DNA of 64,000 bases, from contig MARA01000021.1 of NCBI GenBank assembly GCA_001792895.1, forward strand, positions 434,001 through 498,000. Reading direction: 5' to 3'. The translations under genes were made by a program, and so were the position numbers. The notes under the pieces are model-generated. The model saw only the letters and a program-made list of their open reading frames with translations, was not told where the DNA came from and searched no databases. The stretch comes from Lentinus brumalis. Lineage: Eukaryota; Basidiomycota; Agaricomycetes; Polyporales; Polyporaceae. This document shows, piece by piece, positions 12,068-23,407 of this stretch (positions are counted from its first letter, which is position 1; each line of letters begins with the position of its first letter).

Positions 12068-15000
12068 ATGGATCCGCAGCCTTCCCGCAGGAGCACGAAC
12101 GACACCCTACGACCCTCCCACATCAGCTACAGCACTCAGACACTCTCAGGCTACGGCTCGGCTATGTCAAGTTTGCCAGGAAGCGGAGCTGTGACTCCGA
12201 GGACTCCCAGTCATGCGGATGCGGAGGTCAGCGAGCGAACAGCTCTGCTCGAGGGAAGGGAAGACTTAGGCGAGGCGGAAGCAGGGTCAGGGAGCTCTCT
12301 AAGTGAGTCATATGTCACTTTGATGGTCATATCTTGGGCCAAAGGATCTACATAGCTTGTTCGGGCTGGACACGAGAGCGCGAGGAAGAACGTCCGAGCG
12401 ACTAGGAAGTTTGTCCGGCTGACTATCCAACGCACAGTCTGCCGGACAAAGACATAGAGCCCTGCGCAGAGCGTCACCTACAAATCACAATGACGAACGA
12501 GCCGCCTGGTCCTGCTCCCGCCTTGACCGCTGCCGCCGAGTTTCGATGCCTCGCTCGCCGCCATGACCAACTGTATCGGCAGCACATACGCTATGGCTAC
12601 GCGATACGTCAATTGCGTGACCTGGAGCCACCTTTACCATTACCATGAGCTTGCTCTTCGCCACGCGGGCGCGATACTGCGTACTCGGAGAACATAGGCA
12701 GTCATACGTCGAGACTGCTCACCTTCCGGTGGCCTTAGCCGGTACGGTTTCGCCAAGCGCGTGGCTGACGGTACTTGGTAGTTGGGAGGGTCGGGGAGGA
12801 CGTGTTTCCTCTCCATTGTCATGGTGAATATATCAGCACATGCTTATTCCGGACTTCGTGCAGGTTCCGATGGGCGGCCTCCACTTTGGAGAAGGAAATC
12901 AACGTGGGCGAAAGTCCGGTACTATATCCCTTCAACCGCCTGGATACCCGAGTATTCGTTCTCCCTGTGCGTACGCGACAGTGACTCCGTGCATTGGATC
13001 ATTGACCGACACGGTACGGCAGGTTTGCCGGCGATTTCCTCGCTGGTATCACCGTCGCAAGCATGCTCATACCCCAATCGGTCTCCTACGCCTCGTCGCT
13101 GGCCAAGCTCAGTCCGGTGACTGGTCTGGTTTGTCATACTTACCTCATGCTTTATGCGCGTGCCTCATGATAATGCCATCGCAGTTCTCCGCCGCCATAC
13201 CAGGCATCGTGTACGCACTGCTGGGGACGTCTCGTCAATTGAACGTCGCCCCCGAAGCCGCTCTTTCGTTACTCGTCGGCCAGGCCGTCGACGAGATACT
13301 ACACGCCGACCCTCATACGCATCCAGTGGACCCTAATGCCGTCTCTCTTGCAATATCTACCATCATTACTTTCCAGGTGCGTTCTTTGAGAACATCGTGA
13401 CGGCGTCGTACTCAAGTAAGCCGCAGGTTGGCTTGATTAGCTTTCTCTTGGGCCTGTTCAGGCTGGGATTCCTGGACGTCGTCCTCAGCCGCGCACTACT
13501 GCGCGGTTTCGTCACTGCCGTCGCTGTAGTCATCATGATGTATGTGCCGCGCAAACCTCTGCGATGTCGTGCTCACCATGTTTTGTGCAGAGAGCAGCTC
13601 ATCCCGATGTTCGGCCTCACGCAGCTAGAGCACGTTCTGCAACCGAAGTCCACACTAGACAAGCTCTTCTTCCTCATCGAGAACGCCTTCACGCACGCGC
13701 ACAAGCTCACAACGATTATCAGCTTCGGTGCCCTTAGCATTCTCGTGGCGATACGGAGCTGTAAACAGGCGTTCAAGAAGTACTGGTTCATTTACCGTTT
13801 GCCGGAGGTCTTCATCGTGGTGGTGGTCTCGACCAGTACGTTCTCCCGCCCTTCCCCTTGAATGTCACATCTGACCGAGATGTCCCTCAGTGCTGTCTGA
13901 TGAGTTCGGTTGGGACCAGGACGGAGTGGAGATCCTGGGATCCGTCCCAATCAACACCGGCACGTTCGTCCAGTTCCCGCTCCGGAAGATGACGCTCAGG
14001 TACCTGCGGAGGACGACCTCGACGGCCGTGCTCATCTCGGTCGTTGGCTTCCTAGACAGTATCGTCGCGGCCAAGCAGAACGCTGGACGCTTCGGATACA
14101 GCATCAGCCCCAACCGCGAGCTCGTGGCCCTGGGAGCTGGGAACATCGTTGGCTCGTTCATTCCGGGCACGCTTCCCGCCTATGGCTCGATCACCAGGTC
14201 GAAGCTGAACGGCGATCTTGGAGGCCGCACGCAGATGGCATCGCTGGTGACGTCGACTCTTGTGCTCCTTGCGACGTTCTTTCTCCTGCCGTGGCTCTAC
14301 TACCTGCCGAAATGCGTGCTTGCGTCCATGTAAGTCCTTTGCAGCCACAGCGTCTCGCCCAATGCTGACTAGCACCTCAGCATCTGCCTCATCGTCTTCT
14401 CCTTGCTGTCCGAGTTCCCTCACGATGCGAAGTTTTACTGGAAGTACGTGCCTGTGTGGCGAGGCAGTGGAGCGGAGGAGACTGATCAGTACGAACAGGA
14501 TGCGGGCATGGATCGACCTCCTCCTGATGTCGCTCACGTTCCTCTTGACTATCATTTGGAACGTCGAGATCGGAATCGCGGTCAGCGTTGTCATCTCACT
14601 CCTGCTCGTCGTTCGGCGATCTTCCCGGCCTCGGATGACCATCCTCGTAAGACACATCTCGTTCTCAATCTGTGACAGATTGTGGTGTTCGGGATGCTGA
14701 CGGACCTTTCGCAGGGCCGTATTCCAGGGACCGACCGGTGGAAGCCAATCGACGAGAATCCTGACGCGGAGGAGGACACGTCTGGCGTACTCATCGTGCG
14801 CATCCGCGAGAACCTCGATTTCGGTACGCGCCTGTCTCGGAATCCCTTCCCTTCTCGCGCTAACGTCTCATCCACAATTCCCGCTACCGCAGCGAACACG
14901 GCACAGCTGAAAGGTGCGTTCCTGACGATTATTATTGCATGCCTGCTCACGGATGTGATCATCATGACACGCTGATACTGCGTACACAAATGTGGCACTC

Positions 15001-15587
15001 AACTGACGGCGGCACCCTCAACGTAGAACGTCTGCGCCGCCTGGAACTGTACGGGCATGACAAGCACCACCCGGCGGACGAGCCACACAGGCGCGACGCT
15101 AACGTACTTGTCTTCCACCTTGCCGACGTCGACACCATCGATGCTTCGTGAGTCCCTTCATTTCCATTGACAGGCCGCCGCCGCTGCCCATGTCAACGCC
15201 GTGGTTCTTGTTGCGAACAAAGCACTGACCAATTGTGGCGTTTGATTTGTTCTCGCCGTTGGCAAATTGCAGAGCAGCGCAAATCTTCTATGAATTGGCG
15301 GAGACATACAAGGTGCGCCCGAACGTATTCTTGTCTGTACTATGGCCACTGCTGACTGCGAGCGTCGACTGCTCACGTTGGATTTTGACATCTGCGATCT
15401 GATGTCGCTGACGTCGCGTCTGCAGAATCGCGGAGTTGGGCTGTACATCACGCATCTCAAACCTGGGCCACGCGAGTCGTTCGAGAAGGCCGGCATCGTC
15501 ACTCTGTTGGGCGAAGATGCGTTCCTCAAGGACGTCGCGAGCGCGATGGCGTGCATCGAGCAGAAGGTGCGGGAGCGGGAGCGCTGA
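12068..15587 (+). CDS. SulP-family sulfate permease with STAS domain
   Basis: Proton-coupled sulfate importer of the plasma membrane, feeding sulfur assimilation. Fourteen exons give a continuous 698-residue protein: 12068-12302, 12864-12966, 13023-13128, 13185-13376, 13427-13539, 13591-13835, 13891-14329, 14381-14443, 14499-14646, 14715-14823, 14893-14913, 15027-15147, 15273-15312, 15426-15587. Every junction is GT-AG and keeps frame. A charged, serine-rich N-tail (residues 1-78) is followed by YIPSTAWIPEY, the SulP signature region LIPQSVSYASSLAKLSPVTG, then IPGIVYALLG and some ten hydrophobic segments including TTSTAVLISVVGFLDS and GNIVGSFIPGTLPAYGSITR. The C-terminal STAS domain (about residues 560-690) has VLIVRIRENLDFANTAQLKE, HLADVDTIDASAAQ and GVGLYITHLKPG. 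Closest in design to yeast Sul1/Sul2 and Neurospora cys-14. No lesion seen. Intron 1 is unusually long (561 bases) and contains a 52-codon open frame. Confidence 0.9.
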
Positions 15588-16987
15588 TGTCTGCTTCGAG
15601 GCGGTTCTCTCCATCACGCGGCGGGCTCACTCGGAGACACACTTCTATCTTACACTGGCACTGACTGGCACGTCATATCACTGTTGGCATCTGGTGCACA
15701 CCGCACACAACCATACTTATCTCGCACATAGACGACTATCCATCTGTACGCACATCACATGTTAGACACACTTCTTTCTTGGGCGCATCCCGTATCATAC
15801 CGTACCATCCAGAGCGGCAGAAACAACGTCGGTCCACTCGACGTCCACACTGATACTGGAAGTGGAACTACTGTGACTGTCCCATCTACCTGCAAGTTTG
15901 TGCTGCGTGTCGCTGATGTGGCCTTGTGGATCTGTGTGGATGCTCGGGCTGGACCGTTGAGGACATGCGTCTTCCAGGAAACCAGAACCATCGGGGATCC
16001 GCAAACTCCGCGGCGCTCAGCTTCATCAAGCGCTTTCACTTTCAGGCGGGATGAGCGAGAGGTGGTTGGACGATCGGACAAAGTATACATCGGGTCTCTG
16101 TAGGATGCGCACTCGAGACCTATGAACCACGTTGGCTCCTTGATATGCCTTGGGAACCGGGGAGATGGCGTCCACGATCGACCATGCGGCCTGCTTCGAC
16201 AACCGGGCAGATATTCCTGGATCAGTCCTCGGGTCATCGGTGATGCAGCCTGATGCAGCCTGCGGGAGCATGGACTGGACGAACATTCTCAGACTCCTTG
16301 GGCCGGCAAAAAAAGGCACAGAAGCCGGCATGCGCAGGCAATGCCTCGAAGTTACCCGAGTATTCCGCATTGGTTCGGCTGCGGCGAAGTCGTCGCAAAC
16401 CACAGCGCCACGAGGCGGCATCAATGCGGGCGTGCAGGAATGGCGGGATGTCGGCGTCCGTTGACGGGTGGCAGACGAGCTCGGGTCGCGGATCGGAGGA
16501 GGCTGAGGCACGGGCTGTTGGTACACACTGTACAGATAATGTACACGCAATATTGTTAACGTCTGTCATGCTGGTGAGCGTAGAGACATTTTTGGCGTGT
16601 GATCGAAGGACTGCATGGCAGGTAGAGGCGGAAGTGGGAGGGTGAGGGTGCAGGGGGTAGATAGCGAGATGGGGGATGGGGGATGGGGGGTGGGGGATGG
16701 GATCTTGGACTCGTAATGTACACATGGCGGGTGAGTCCGGGATAAACAGGGTATGTAGATATAATAAGATTGGCCAGCCGTGAATAGGTTAAAGATGAAG
16801 AGCGAAGTATAGAAAGATGGGCGGGCCAATATAAAGCTCAGAAGCCTGAGATATGTTCGAAAGCGAAGTGGAGAGCAGGTATACGAAGCGGCGATGCGAA
16901 GCTCCCGGAAGGTACCCTCTTGTAGACCATGAGGTTTGCAAAACGGATGCATAGGACATACAGGGTCCTGCTGGGGTTCACGATTGG
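15588..16987. other. Intergenic, no gene recognised
   Basis: This lies between two genes that converge (SulP forward, serine-rich gene reverse). Reading frames on both strands lack protein-like features. It contains a tandem TGATGCAGCC doublet at 16241-16260 and the G-rich tract annotated separately. Confidence 0.5.
16670..16702 (+). repeat. G-rich tract with quadruplex potential
   Basis: Successive runs of five to six G separated by AT or T (GGGGGAT repeated, then GGGGGGT) on the forward strand. At least four G-runs within 33 bases meet the usual pattern for a G-quadruplex. It lies about 290 bases past the stop of the reverse-strand gene that ends at 16988. Confidence 0.6.
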
Positions 16988-18012
16988 CTATGACGACGAG
17001 CGAACTGGCAAAGGGGGCAAAGGTCTTGGCCTCGGTCGGCTCGAGACCGCGGCCGAATACGGTGCTCGCGAATACGCTCTGCTCTTCTCATTGAGGAAGG
17101 GTGTCCACGAGACAGGCTCAAACGCAGACACGGGTGCAACGACGACACCGGTGACCCGGCCGGAAGACGCGCCCTGGAAGTGCGTCGTGTGTGTCACATA
17201 CCCGTCCTGCGACTCGTCTTCCTGGAAGAACGTGACGGAGATGGCGGGTGGATCGAACCGGCTGTCCTTGTACGAGGGCGGAGACAGGCTTGTGGGCGAG
17301 GAAGTGTCGGCCGGAGAAGAAGGAGCGGTGGATGCAGAGTCTTCCGCGTCGGAGAAGGAGCGCGTGCTCGGGGTCGTCGTGTACAGGTCAAAAATATCGG
17401 AAAGGGCAGGGGAAGAAGGTGAAGAACTTGTGGAAGACGAAGACGAGGATGTTGAAGGAGACATGTCTGCGAGATGCGGCGCGACTGAGAGGGGAGGGGG
17501 AAGCGAGAAGAGCTCGAACTCCATCTCATCCTCGTTCACGTCGAACGGAATGGCGCTAGGGAAGAAGCGGGTGCCCGAAGAGGCTGAGCCGCCAGCCTCC
17601 CTGGCGCGCTCGAGGTCACTGAAGACTATCTCGTCCTGCGTAGAGTCCCACTCAGCTGTGAACGTCCATGCTGTCGACGAGCCTGGGGGTGTCGGGCCGA
17701 CGACAGGGGAGTTCGGTAGGTTCAGGTGCACGCCGCTCAGGAGCGCGACCCTCCTGCGCATCTTCTTCACGCTGGGCTGCGGCACAGAAACGGCCTATAT
17801 ATGGTCCAGTGCGTGAGCGCCCGCGTCTCTCAGCGCACAGGAAACGCACTGCTCACCTTGCCCTTAGATATCGCCGAAAATGATTCCACCGCTGGACTCG
17901 AGGGGTTGGACCTCATGTCGAGAAAGTCCGAGGCCGGCGAGTCCTTCATGCTCCTGGCATACACAGCTCCACCAAAAGGGAGCACGGCAAGCTTTGGTCG
18001 CACAGCGGCCAT
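16988..18012 (-). CDS. Serine/proline-rich protein of unknown function
   Basis: Two exons, 17857-18012 and 16988-17776, join phase 0 at GTGAGC/CCGCAG to give 314 residues. The start at 18012 is the first ATG that stays open into the splice site. The N-terminus (MAAVRPKLAVLPFGGAVYAR) is followed by a basic patch (PSVKKMRRRVALLSG). The middle is rich in acidic residues and serine (DVNEDEMEFELFS, then a run of serines around residues 150-170). The end is proline- and arginine-rich (RPRPRPLPPLPVRSSS). No signal peptide or membrane segment. The low-complexity make-up suggests a disordered regulatory or scaffold protein, but no family was recognised. A reverse-strand TATATATC lies about 300 bases upstream (18313-18323). 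Confidence 0.65.
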
Positions 18013-19523
18013 ATTACGGGAATCCTTGAGTCCTTGTCCTCGTCTTCCGGAAACCGGATGCGCCGTGCGCGCCGAAGAACTTGAAGGAAAAGCGGAACAG
18101 GGTGAAGAAAGGGGAAGACGAAATGAAGGTAGGTGGGTCGCTGCGTTTATGTGCAGGGATATGTATGTCATCGAAGAAGAAGGGAAGCCGCCATGGGGCC
18201 GTCGGACGTCTGGACGATGATGGAGACCGCTGCCGATGATTGACGTGGTAGCGAGGGGAGAAGCACTCATCGTACAGCGAACTTGACGGGGTGCGTCATC
18301 TGCCCACTCGCTGGGTATATATCCCAGTTGGTCGCAGCAGCAGCCACGCCTGCACCTGAAGCGGGATGATATCGGACAGCCTTGTGAAATGATCTGCAAA
18401 GTTTGACAGTGATCTATCACAGTGAGCGCTGCCCGACGCGTTTGGTGTTCCCGACGCTGGCAGAGCCGGCACTCCACGGCGGATCTGCAGGGCTAGGTTC
18501 ACGGTGTGACAGTTGTTGGAAGGATGTGGGAAGGCACGACTCCCATGCTGCACAGCACGGACGAGATGAGGTTGCGATTCGCCTCTGTAAGCATCACGCG
18601 ACACGGATTGGTCGCTGGCCAATCAAATGAGGCGGACGTGAGGTGTCAATCAACCACCTAACCATGGACAAGGGGCGGCTATCTTTCGTGCATCATCAGC
18701 CGCAGGTCATTCTCGACCAATCCGCCATGCCACTTACCGAGGACTGATTCTACATGTCTGACGGACCAGATGGGAGGCATGATGTCGCTGGAGGTGAAAA
18801 GTCTAATCGAAAAGTGGAGTGTGCCCATGGGCGTCGAACAACTCAGGGGAAGATGGTCTTCGATCAATCGTTTGGCAACATTGATGGATCTCGCCAGTAG
18901 CCGCTCGGACATCGGGAGGTGTTCTGCTTACGGCCTCGAGACGACAGCACTGCTGGCAAACCTTGACATCAGAATAGGACGGAGGGAGATGATAGCAGAA
19001 CGACTGACCGATCCGCACGTGAGGCGCAATAAGGACGTTGTCTTAGGCGAGCCAGGGAGAGCCCTCACCTGTCGCGGGGCCTCAGAGGCTATCGCCCTGA
19101 GCGTACAGCCTTCCCGGTATTGGTCAATATTCGCCGCCGGATAGGTGTGGAGAACCGGTCAAGTAAAAGAACCCTGATACCCGGCACTGTTTGCACTCAG
19201 TACCCCCACGCTCAAGGGCAAGCGTGGAGGACCGGCTGAAGGCAGCATACTTACTTACCGGTACAATCGACATAGCTTGCAGCAAGCGGCGATGCTCATC
19301 ACACGCTAAGGAGCTGCGCCATATCAGCGGATGACGACCAAGCAAGGCAAATGAGACACGTACCTCGCATTGCCAAAGCCCCGAGCAGTCGATTCCGGAG
19401 CAGTGATCCCGCCTGCCTCAGCGACTGCGTGCGCCAGCACTTCGTAGTGATACAAACGGCATGCCATCTCAAATCCCGTTCTCGCGTCCACACTCGCATG
19501 CCCGAGGCCGGGTGCGCGCCCAA
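18013..19523. other. No gene established; several protein-like reverse-strand frames
   Basis: Reverse-strand frames look partly coding. One at 19324-19527 (ARTGFEMACRLYHYEVLAHA, GGITAPESTARGFGNA) ends at a GTACGT donor near 19362. Another lies at 18679-18912 (SERLLARSINVAKRLIEDHL ... ENDLRLMMHER stop). They could be exons of an unrecognised gene or the 3' tail of the LYR gene transcript. I could not build a complete, convincing model. Confidence 0.3.
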
Positions 19524-20307
19524 TCACCGCCGCCTTTGCAACCTGCCCAATAACACGCCTACCGAGCCCTCCGCCATGCCAATCACGTCGCTTAGCGCAT
19601 GCAGCGACCGCCCGGTAAAGCGCTCCCGAGCCCGCTGTTGCGGGGTCTTGCTCTTGGGGGTCTTCGGTGGCTGATAGTACGGGTCACCCGGAGGGAGCTG
19701 GCCATTCCATACACCTCCACCGAGCAAGAACGGCGGCGGATCGATGACATTCTTGTTCGCCAGGGTCATCAGGTACAGGTTGCGAGTAACCTGATGTGGC
19801 AGCCCTCGAGCCACCGCGGAGCTGTATAAGAGCGACAAAGTCCTGTCGACTGAGGATGCGTATACATTTGTTGATTCGGAGAGATGATTCACGCCGACCG
19901 CGAGTGGATTGGGTGAATACACGGGCAGTGAGTGGGTCAGCTCCGGATCACCGGCTGGAGATGCTATACAACTGACCTCGCTTCTCCCATTCAGTGAGCC
20001 AGTGCGTCAATGCTCGACGTTGTTCTGGAGGAGCATCGCCGCGTTCGAGGTGGCGCATCACCGCCGCTGCTTGGGAGAACGCCGGACGCCATGCCTGGCG
20101 CAACACGGCCGTTGCCTTGGTCTGAGAGAGTACCGACGCGGCGGTGGAGCGCAGAAACAACCGGTACAGGCTCAGGAAGTTCGGCGGAAGGGGATCGTTC
20201 CGACTTGAACCGGCATATGAGCGAAACTGGGTGCGGACCCAGCTGAGTTTCGGAATACGCAGTGATGCCACTCGCAGCGGAGGTGCTGTACGAAACAATC
20301 CCTGCAT
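19524..20307 (-). CDS. Mitochondrial LYR-motif protein (complex I LYR-like)
   Basis: Two exons, 19977-20307 and 19524-19849, join in phase 1 (GTCAGT/CTCAG) to give 218 residues. The start at 20307 precedes an arginine-rich, acid-free leader (MQGLFRTAPPLRVASLRIPK) typical of a matrix presequence. An LYR motif follows in LPPNFLSLYRLFLRSTAAS (about residues 42-60), then a helical region with AVMRHLERGD and WLTEWEKRG. Exon 2 continues with LSLLYSSAVARGLPHQVTRN and ends SDVIGMAEGSVGVLLGRLQR. Proteins with this layout assist assembly of respiratory complexes or Fe-S transfer. The exact partner cannot be told. An in-frame ATG further upstream (20448) is possible but would bury the presequence. Confidence 0.6.
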
Positions 20308-21079
20308 GTTGCTGCGCGAATGTTGGTCTAGCCGGGAGATAGGGCGGTGCGCAAAAGGACCTCCGTACAACCAGGTGCCCTGAACGCGTCTAGGAGGCAA
20401 TGGTTGTGACTGCAGCTCTCTAGCGCGAAAACCACCCATCCTACTCACAGTTTATGGGTCTGCGGGAATGCTGACGGACTGGGATGCTTTCTAGTGAACA
20501 CTATCAAAAGCTATCAAACGATCTGTAGTGAGTTCCAGGATGTGTGGCATTGATCCGACTAGGCATCTTTCTTACCGAAAGTCAAAATATCAGCAGCCAG
20601 TACGACAGAGCATGAACATAGTGGTACTAGTTGCAAGGTTCAGGAACTTGACGAGGAAGATGCGAAACTAGCCAAACGCCCGGGCTGCCAACTAGGCGCC
20701 GCTGGGACCCCGGACTCCGGGTCTTTCCGTCTCTGACAGTGACAGATACTACTTTATGTAGTACTCCCTCACTCTCGTCCCTACACATCTGTGTCTGACG
20801 ACCATACCATACGTCGTACTGGACAATTTCGCGCTTTGGCTACTGCGAAGGCCTTCCGGGTAAGTGGCGCCGTAATTGCGTTAACATATGATAAGTACTT
20901 GGTATGCTGACTTTGTTCAGCAAGTACTGGCAGTTTTCTCTAGACTCTGATAGCCACCGTTTGCTGTTCCCTTTTATTTGCTGAGTGAGTGTCTGTGATT
21001 TGTTTGCTCGGTGAGCGTTCACTGAGACTAGTCGCCTTGTCGGTCTTGCAGAGCGTCGCCCTTGCAAGCCGGCCTGCAC
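20308..21079. other. Divergent intergenic region with an LTR-like GC segment
   Basis: This separates the LYR gene and a forward F-box gene. Around 20685-20725 is a GC-rich stretch (GGGCTGCCAACTAGGCGCC, then GGGACCCCGGACTCCGGGTC) that resembles segments at 47305 and 49261. It may be debris of one repeat family. No gene seen. Confidence 0.35.
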
Positions 21080-22826
21080 ATGGCTGCCCGACGCGCTCTC
21101 GAGTGTCGCGATATACTCGCAGAAATTTTCGAGGCTGTGTCTGCGATATATGACGAGGACATCTTCACAGGCGCAGAGGGACCTTGGAGGTCCGATCTGG
21201 CATCTGCGGCTTGCGTTTGTCGGGCGTTCTCCCAACCGGCCCTCGCGGTACTCTGGCGATCTCTCGACGACGTTGAGCCTGTCTTCAGAGTCCTTCCTTC
21301 TTTTATCCGCCAGGAGTCAGGTCTAGCCTACGAATGGGTTAGTTATTGTCTGCCATTTCCCTGGTGTCACCTGTCTAAGTTCAAGTTTGTCTTGCGATTC
21401 CGAGCAGCTCATCACCGAAGAGGTAACACCTGACCAATGGGCCCGCATGCAATGGTACGCCAGCCGAGTCCGCGAACTACATGGCCTAGACGCGTTCAAG
21501 TCAATGCACTCGTCCGTATGGGCGTTTCTAGAAGGAGTTCGCGGAAATCGACCATTGTTGCCCAACCTACGTTGCCTCAATGCCGTGGTTTCGATCGAGG
21601 ATCCCTCCGTACTCATGCGGATAATTTCACCGTCCCTCCACGAAGTGAAGATAGCGTTCGCGTTCACGGAGTCCCTCTCATCGGGAGAGGCGACTGGTGT
21701 CGATGCGTCTGCTGTGGGTTCCGTCATCCAGGCGGTCCCCTCCAGGGTTCCACAACTCCGCAATTTATGCGTCCGGGGTTGCCTGCAAAGCCTCTCTTCC
21801 TCGTATCTCACTTCACTCCATCGATTTCAGCAACTTCGCACCCTTGACATGCTCTCGTCCAGCATTGCGTTCGACTCGAAGGCACTGAACATCGTGTCTC
21901 AGATGTCGAGCCTAACCGTCCTGGAGGTCGAGATCTCTCTGCAGACAACCTCGGACTCAACTGAAGAGCTGCTTTTGGCCGGCGATTTCAGCTCTCTCAC
22001 TCAGATTCACATTGGTGGATCTTTAGCGGACCTAGTCCGGTTCTTCTCTGCAACGCGTCTCAAAAACCTGCGCGAACTCTCCCTCACGCTGCCTTCGGCG
22101 CCATCCGAACAGGCCATCCATGACTCCTTCGTCCGCATCACGGCAGAAGTATCCCCGTCTCTCACCAACGTCAACCTGTACTTCACTAGTCGACACATCT
22201 CACCATCCCCCTCGTTCTCCGCCTCTCGGATATTTCGATCACTCCTGCGCTTCAGCCAGCTCACTGAATTCAATGTTGAGTTCGATTGCGCGCAATATCC
22301 GCCCATCTTCGACGACGACGACGCTGCAGCTTTCGCTGCCGCTTGGCCCGAGCTCAGCTACTTCCGCTTCTGGCCGAGCAGTCTGAGGCTCTGCCGTCCC
22401 ACCATCTCCGGGCTCGTCGAATTCGCCCGGCACTGCCCTCGGCTCGAGGATATTCACCTCCCATCCCTGGATGTTGCATCCCTTCCTCCCCCGGCATCCA
22501 TTCCCGCTCTCGCGCGGCATAGCACTGTGCGGCGGTTGTACATCGAGCCGTTAGTGGGAGCCTCGCAGACCAACCTGCTTGAACTCGCTGTCATCCTCGA
22601 CAGACTCTTCCCTAATTTGCAAGCCACGCGCTCCGCAACAGCATCCCAATTTCATCGTGCAGGAGAGCACCTTGTGCCCGATCCCCAGCATGAACCCTGG
22701 CGTCTTACAGAGATCCTCTTGGGTGCGCTACAGCTCCGCCGGAAGTATCTGACGTCAGATCCTCCGGACAATGACATCGAATCTGATGGCGGCGATTCTC
22801 TGCATAACGAAATGGGAGAAGAGTGA
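21080..22826 (+). CDS. F-box/LRR-like protein, intact
   Basis: Predicted substrate adaptor of an SCF ubiquitin ligase. Two exons, 21080-21337 and 21408-22826, with a phase-0 intron (GTTAGT ... GAGCAG), give 558 residues. The degenerate F-box lies at residues 4-75 (ALECRDILAEIFEAVSA, ASAACVCRAFSQPALAVLW, RSLDDVEPVFRVLP). Exon 2 opens with the family block TPDQWARMQWYASRVRELHG and carries leucine-rich segments (PQLRNLCVRGCLQSL, LRTLDMLSSS, SSLTVLEVEISL, LTQIHIGGSL). It then has the conserved C-terminal blocks AAWPELSYFRFWPSS, FARHCPRLEDIHLPSLDVAS and ELAVILDRLFPNL. The end is acidic. The start at 21080 was chosen because it directly precedes the F-box. No lesion is visible. Confidence 0.82.
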
Positions 22827-23407
22827 GAGGTGAGCGCGTGAGCACTCGCTGGAGTGTAATCAGAGCTGAGAACTTTGCGAACAGGATTAAGCCAGGATAT
22901 CTACATATACTATCGGCCGGATACACTCGACGATTCGCGCTTACGTTGAAATCCATCCTAGATGCTACTAAGTGCTGTAAAATTACGCCGTGCCATTCAT
23001 CTGGCCAGGAGGCTTCAAATTCCTGGTCCATCATGCGCCGGCGATACCATTTCTGATCAGGTGGAATGTATTTCGGTCCGTGGAGCGTTACTGCAACACC
23101 GGACAGTATGGGCAGGAATTCTGCCTCTCAGGTCGTCCTGCCCAATAGACCGTCTGCTTAGGGGAGATCGGAAGAGCTGAGCAAACACATCCGCCGCGGC
23201 CCGATGGGGCACGTGATGCTAATGACGGTCGCAGGCGCCCACGATACGCTTGTCACCAAGTTGAAGTAGTTTGACCTTGGGTTCATGCTTGAAGGCCACT
23301 TATCAGCTTGCGAGGTGTGCCGGCATCCAAGTCAAGGTGATACTCAACGTACTTGAGTACTTCCCAGGCGGCTAACCACTCAATCCATCAACTTTGTGCT
23401 GTCGCAG
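22827..23407. other. Intergenic between two forward F-box genes
   Basis: No gene or clear element seen. It should contain the 3' end of the upstream F-box gene and the promoter of the next. Confidence 0.45.

Noticed and set aside
17194..17559. Open frames opposite and overlapping the serine-rich gene
   Set aside because: They are shadows of the 16988-18012 coding frame.
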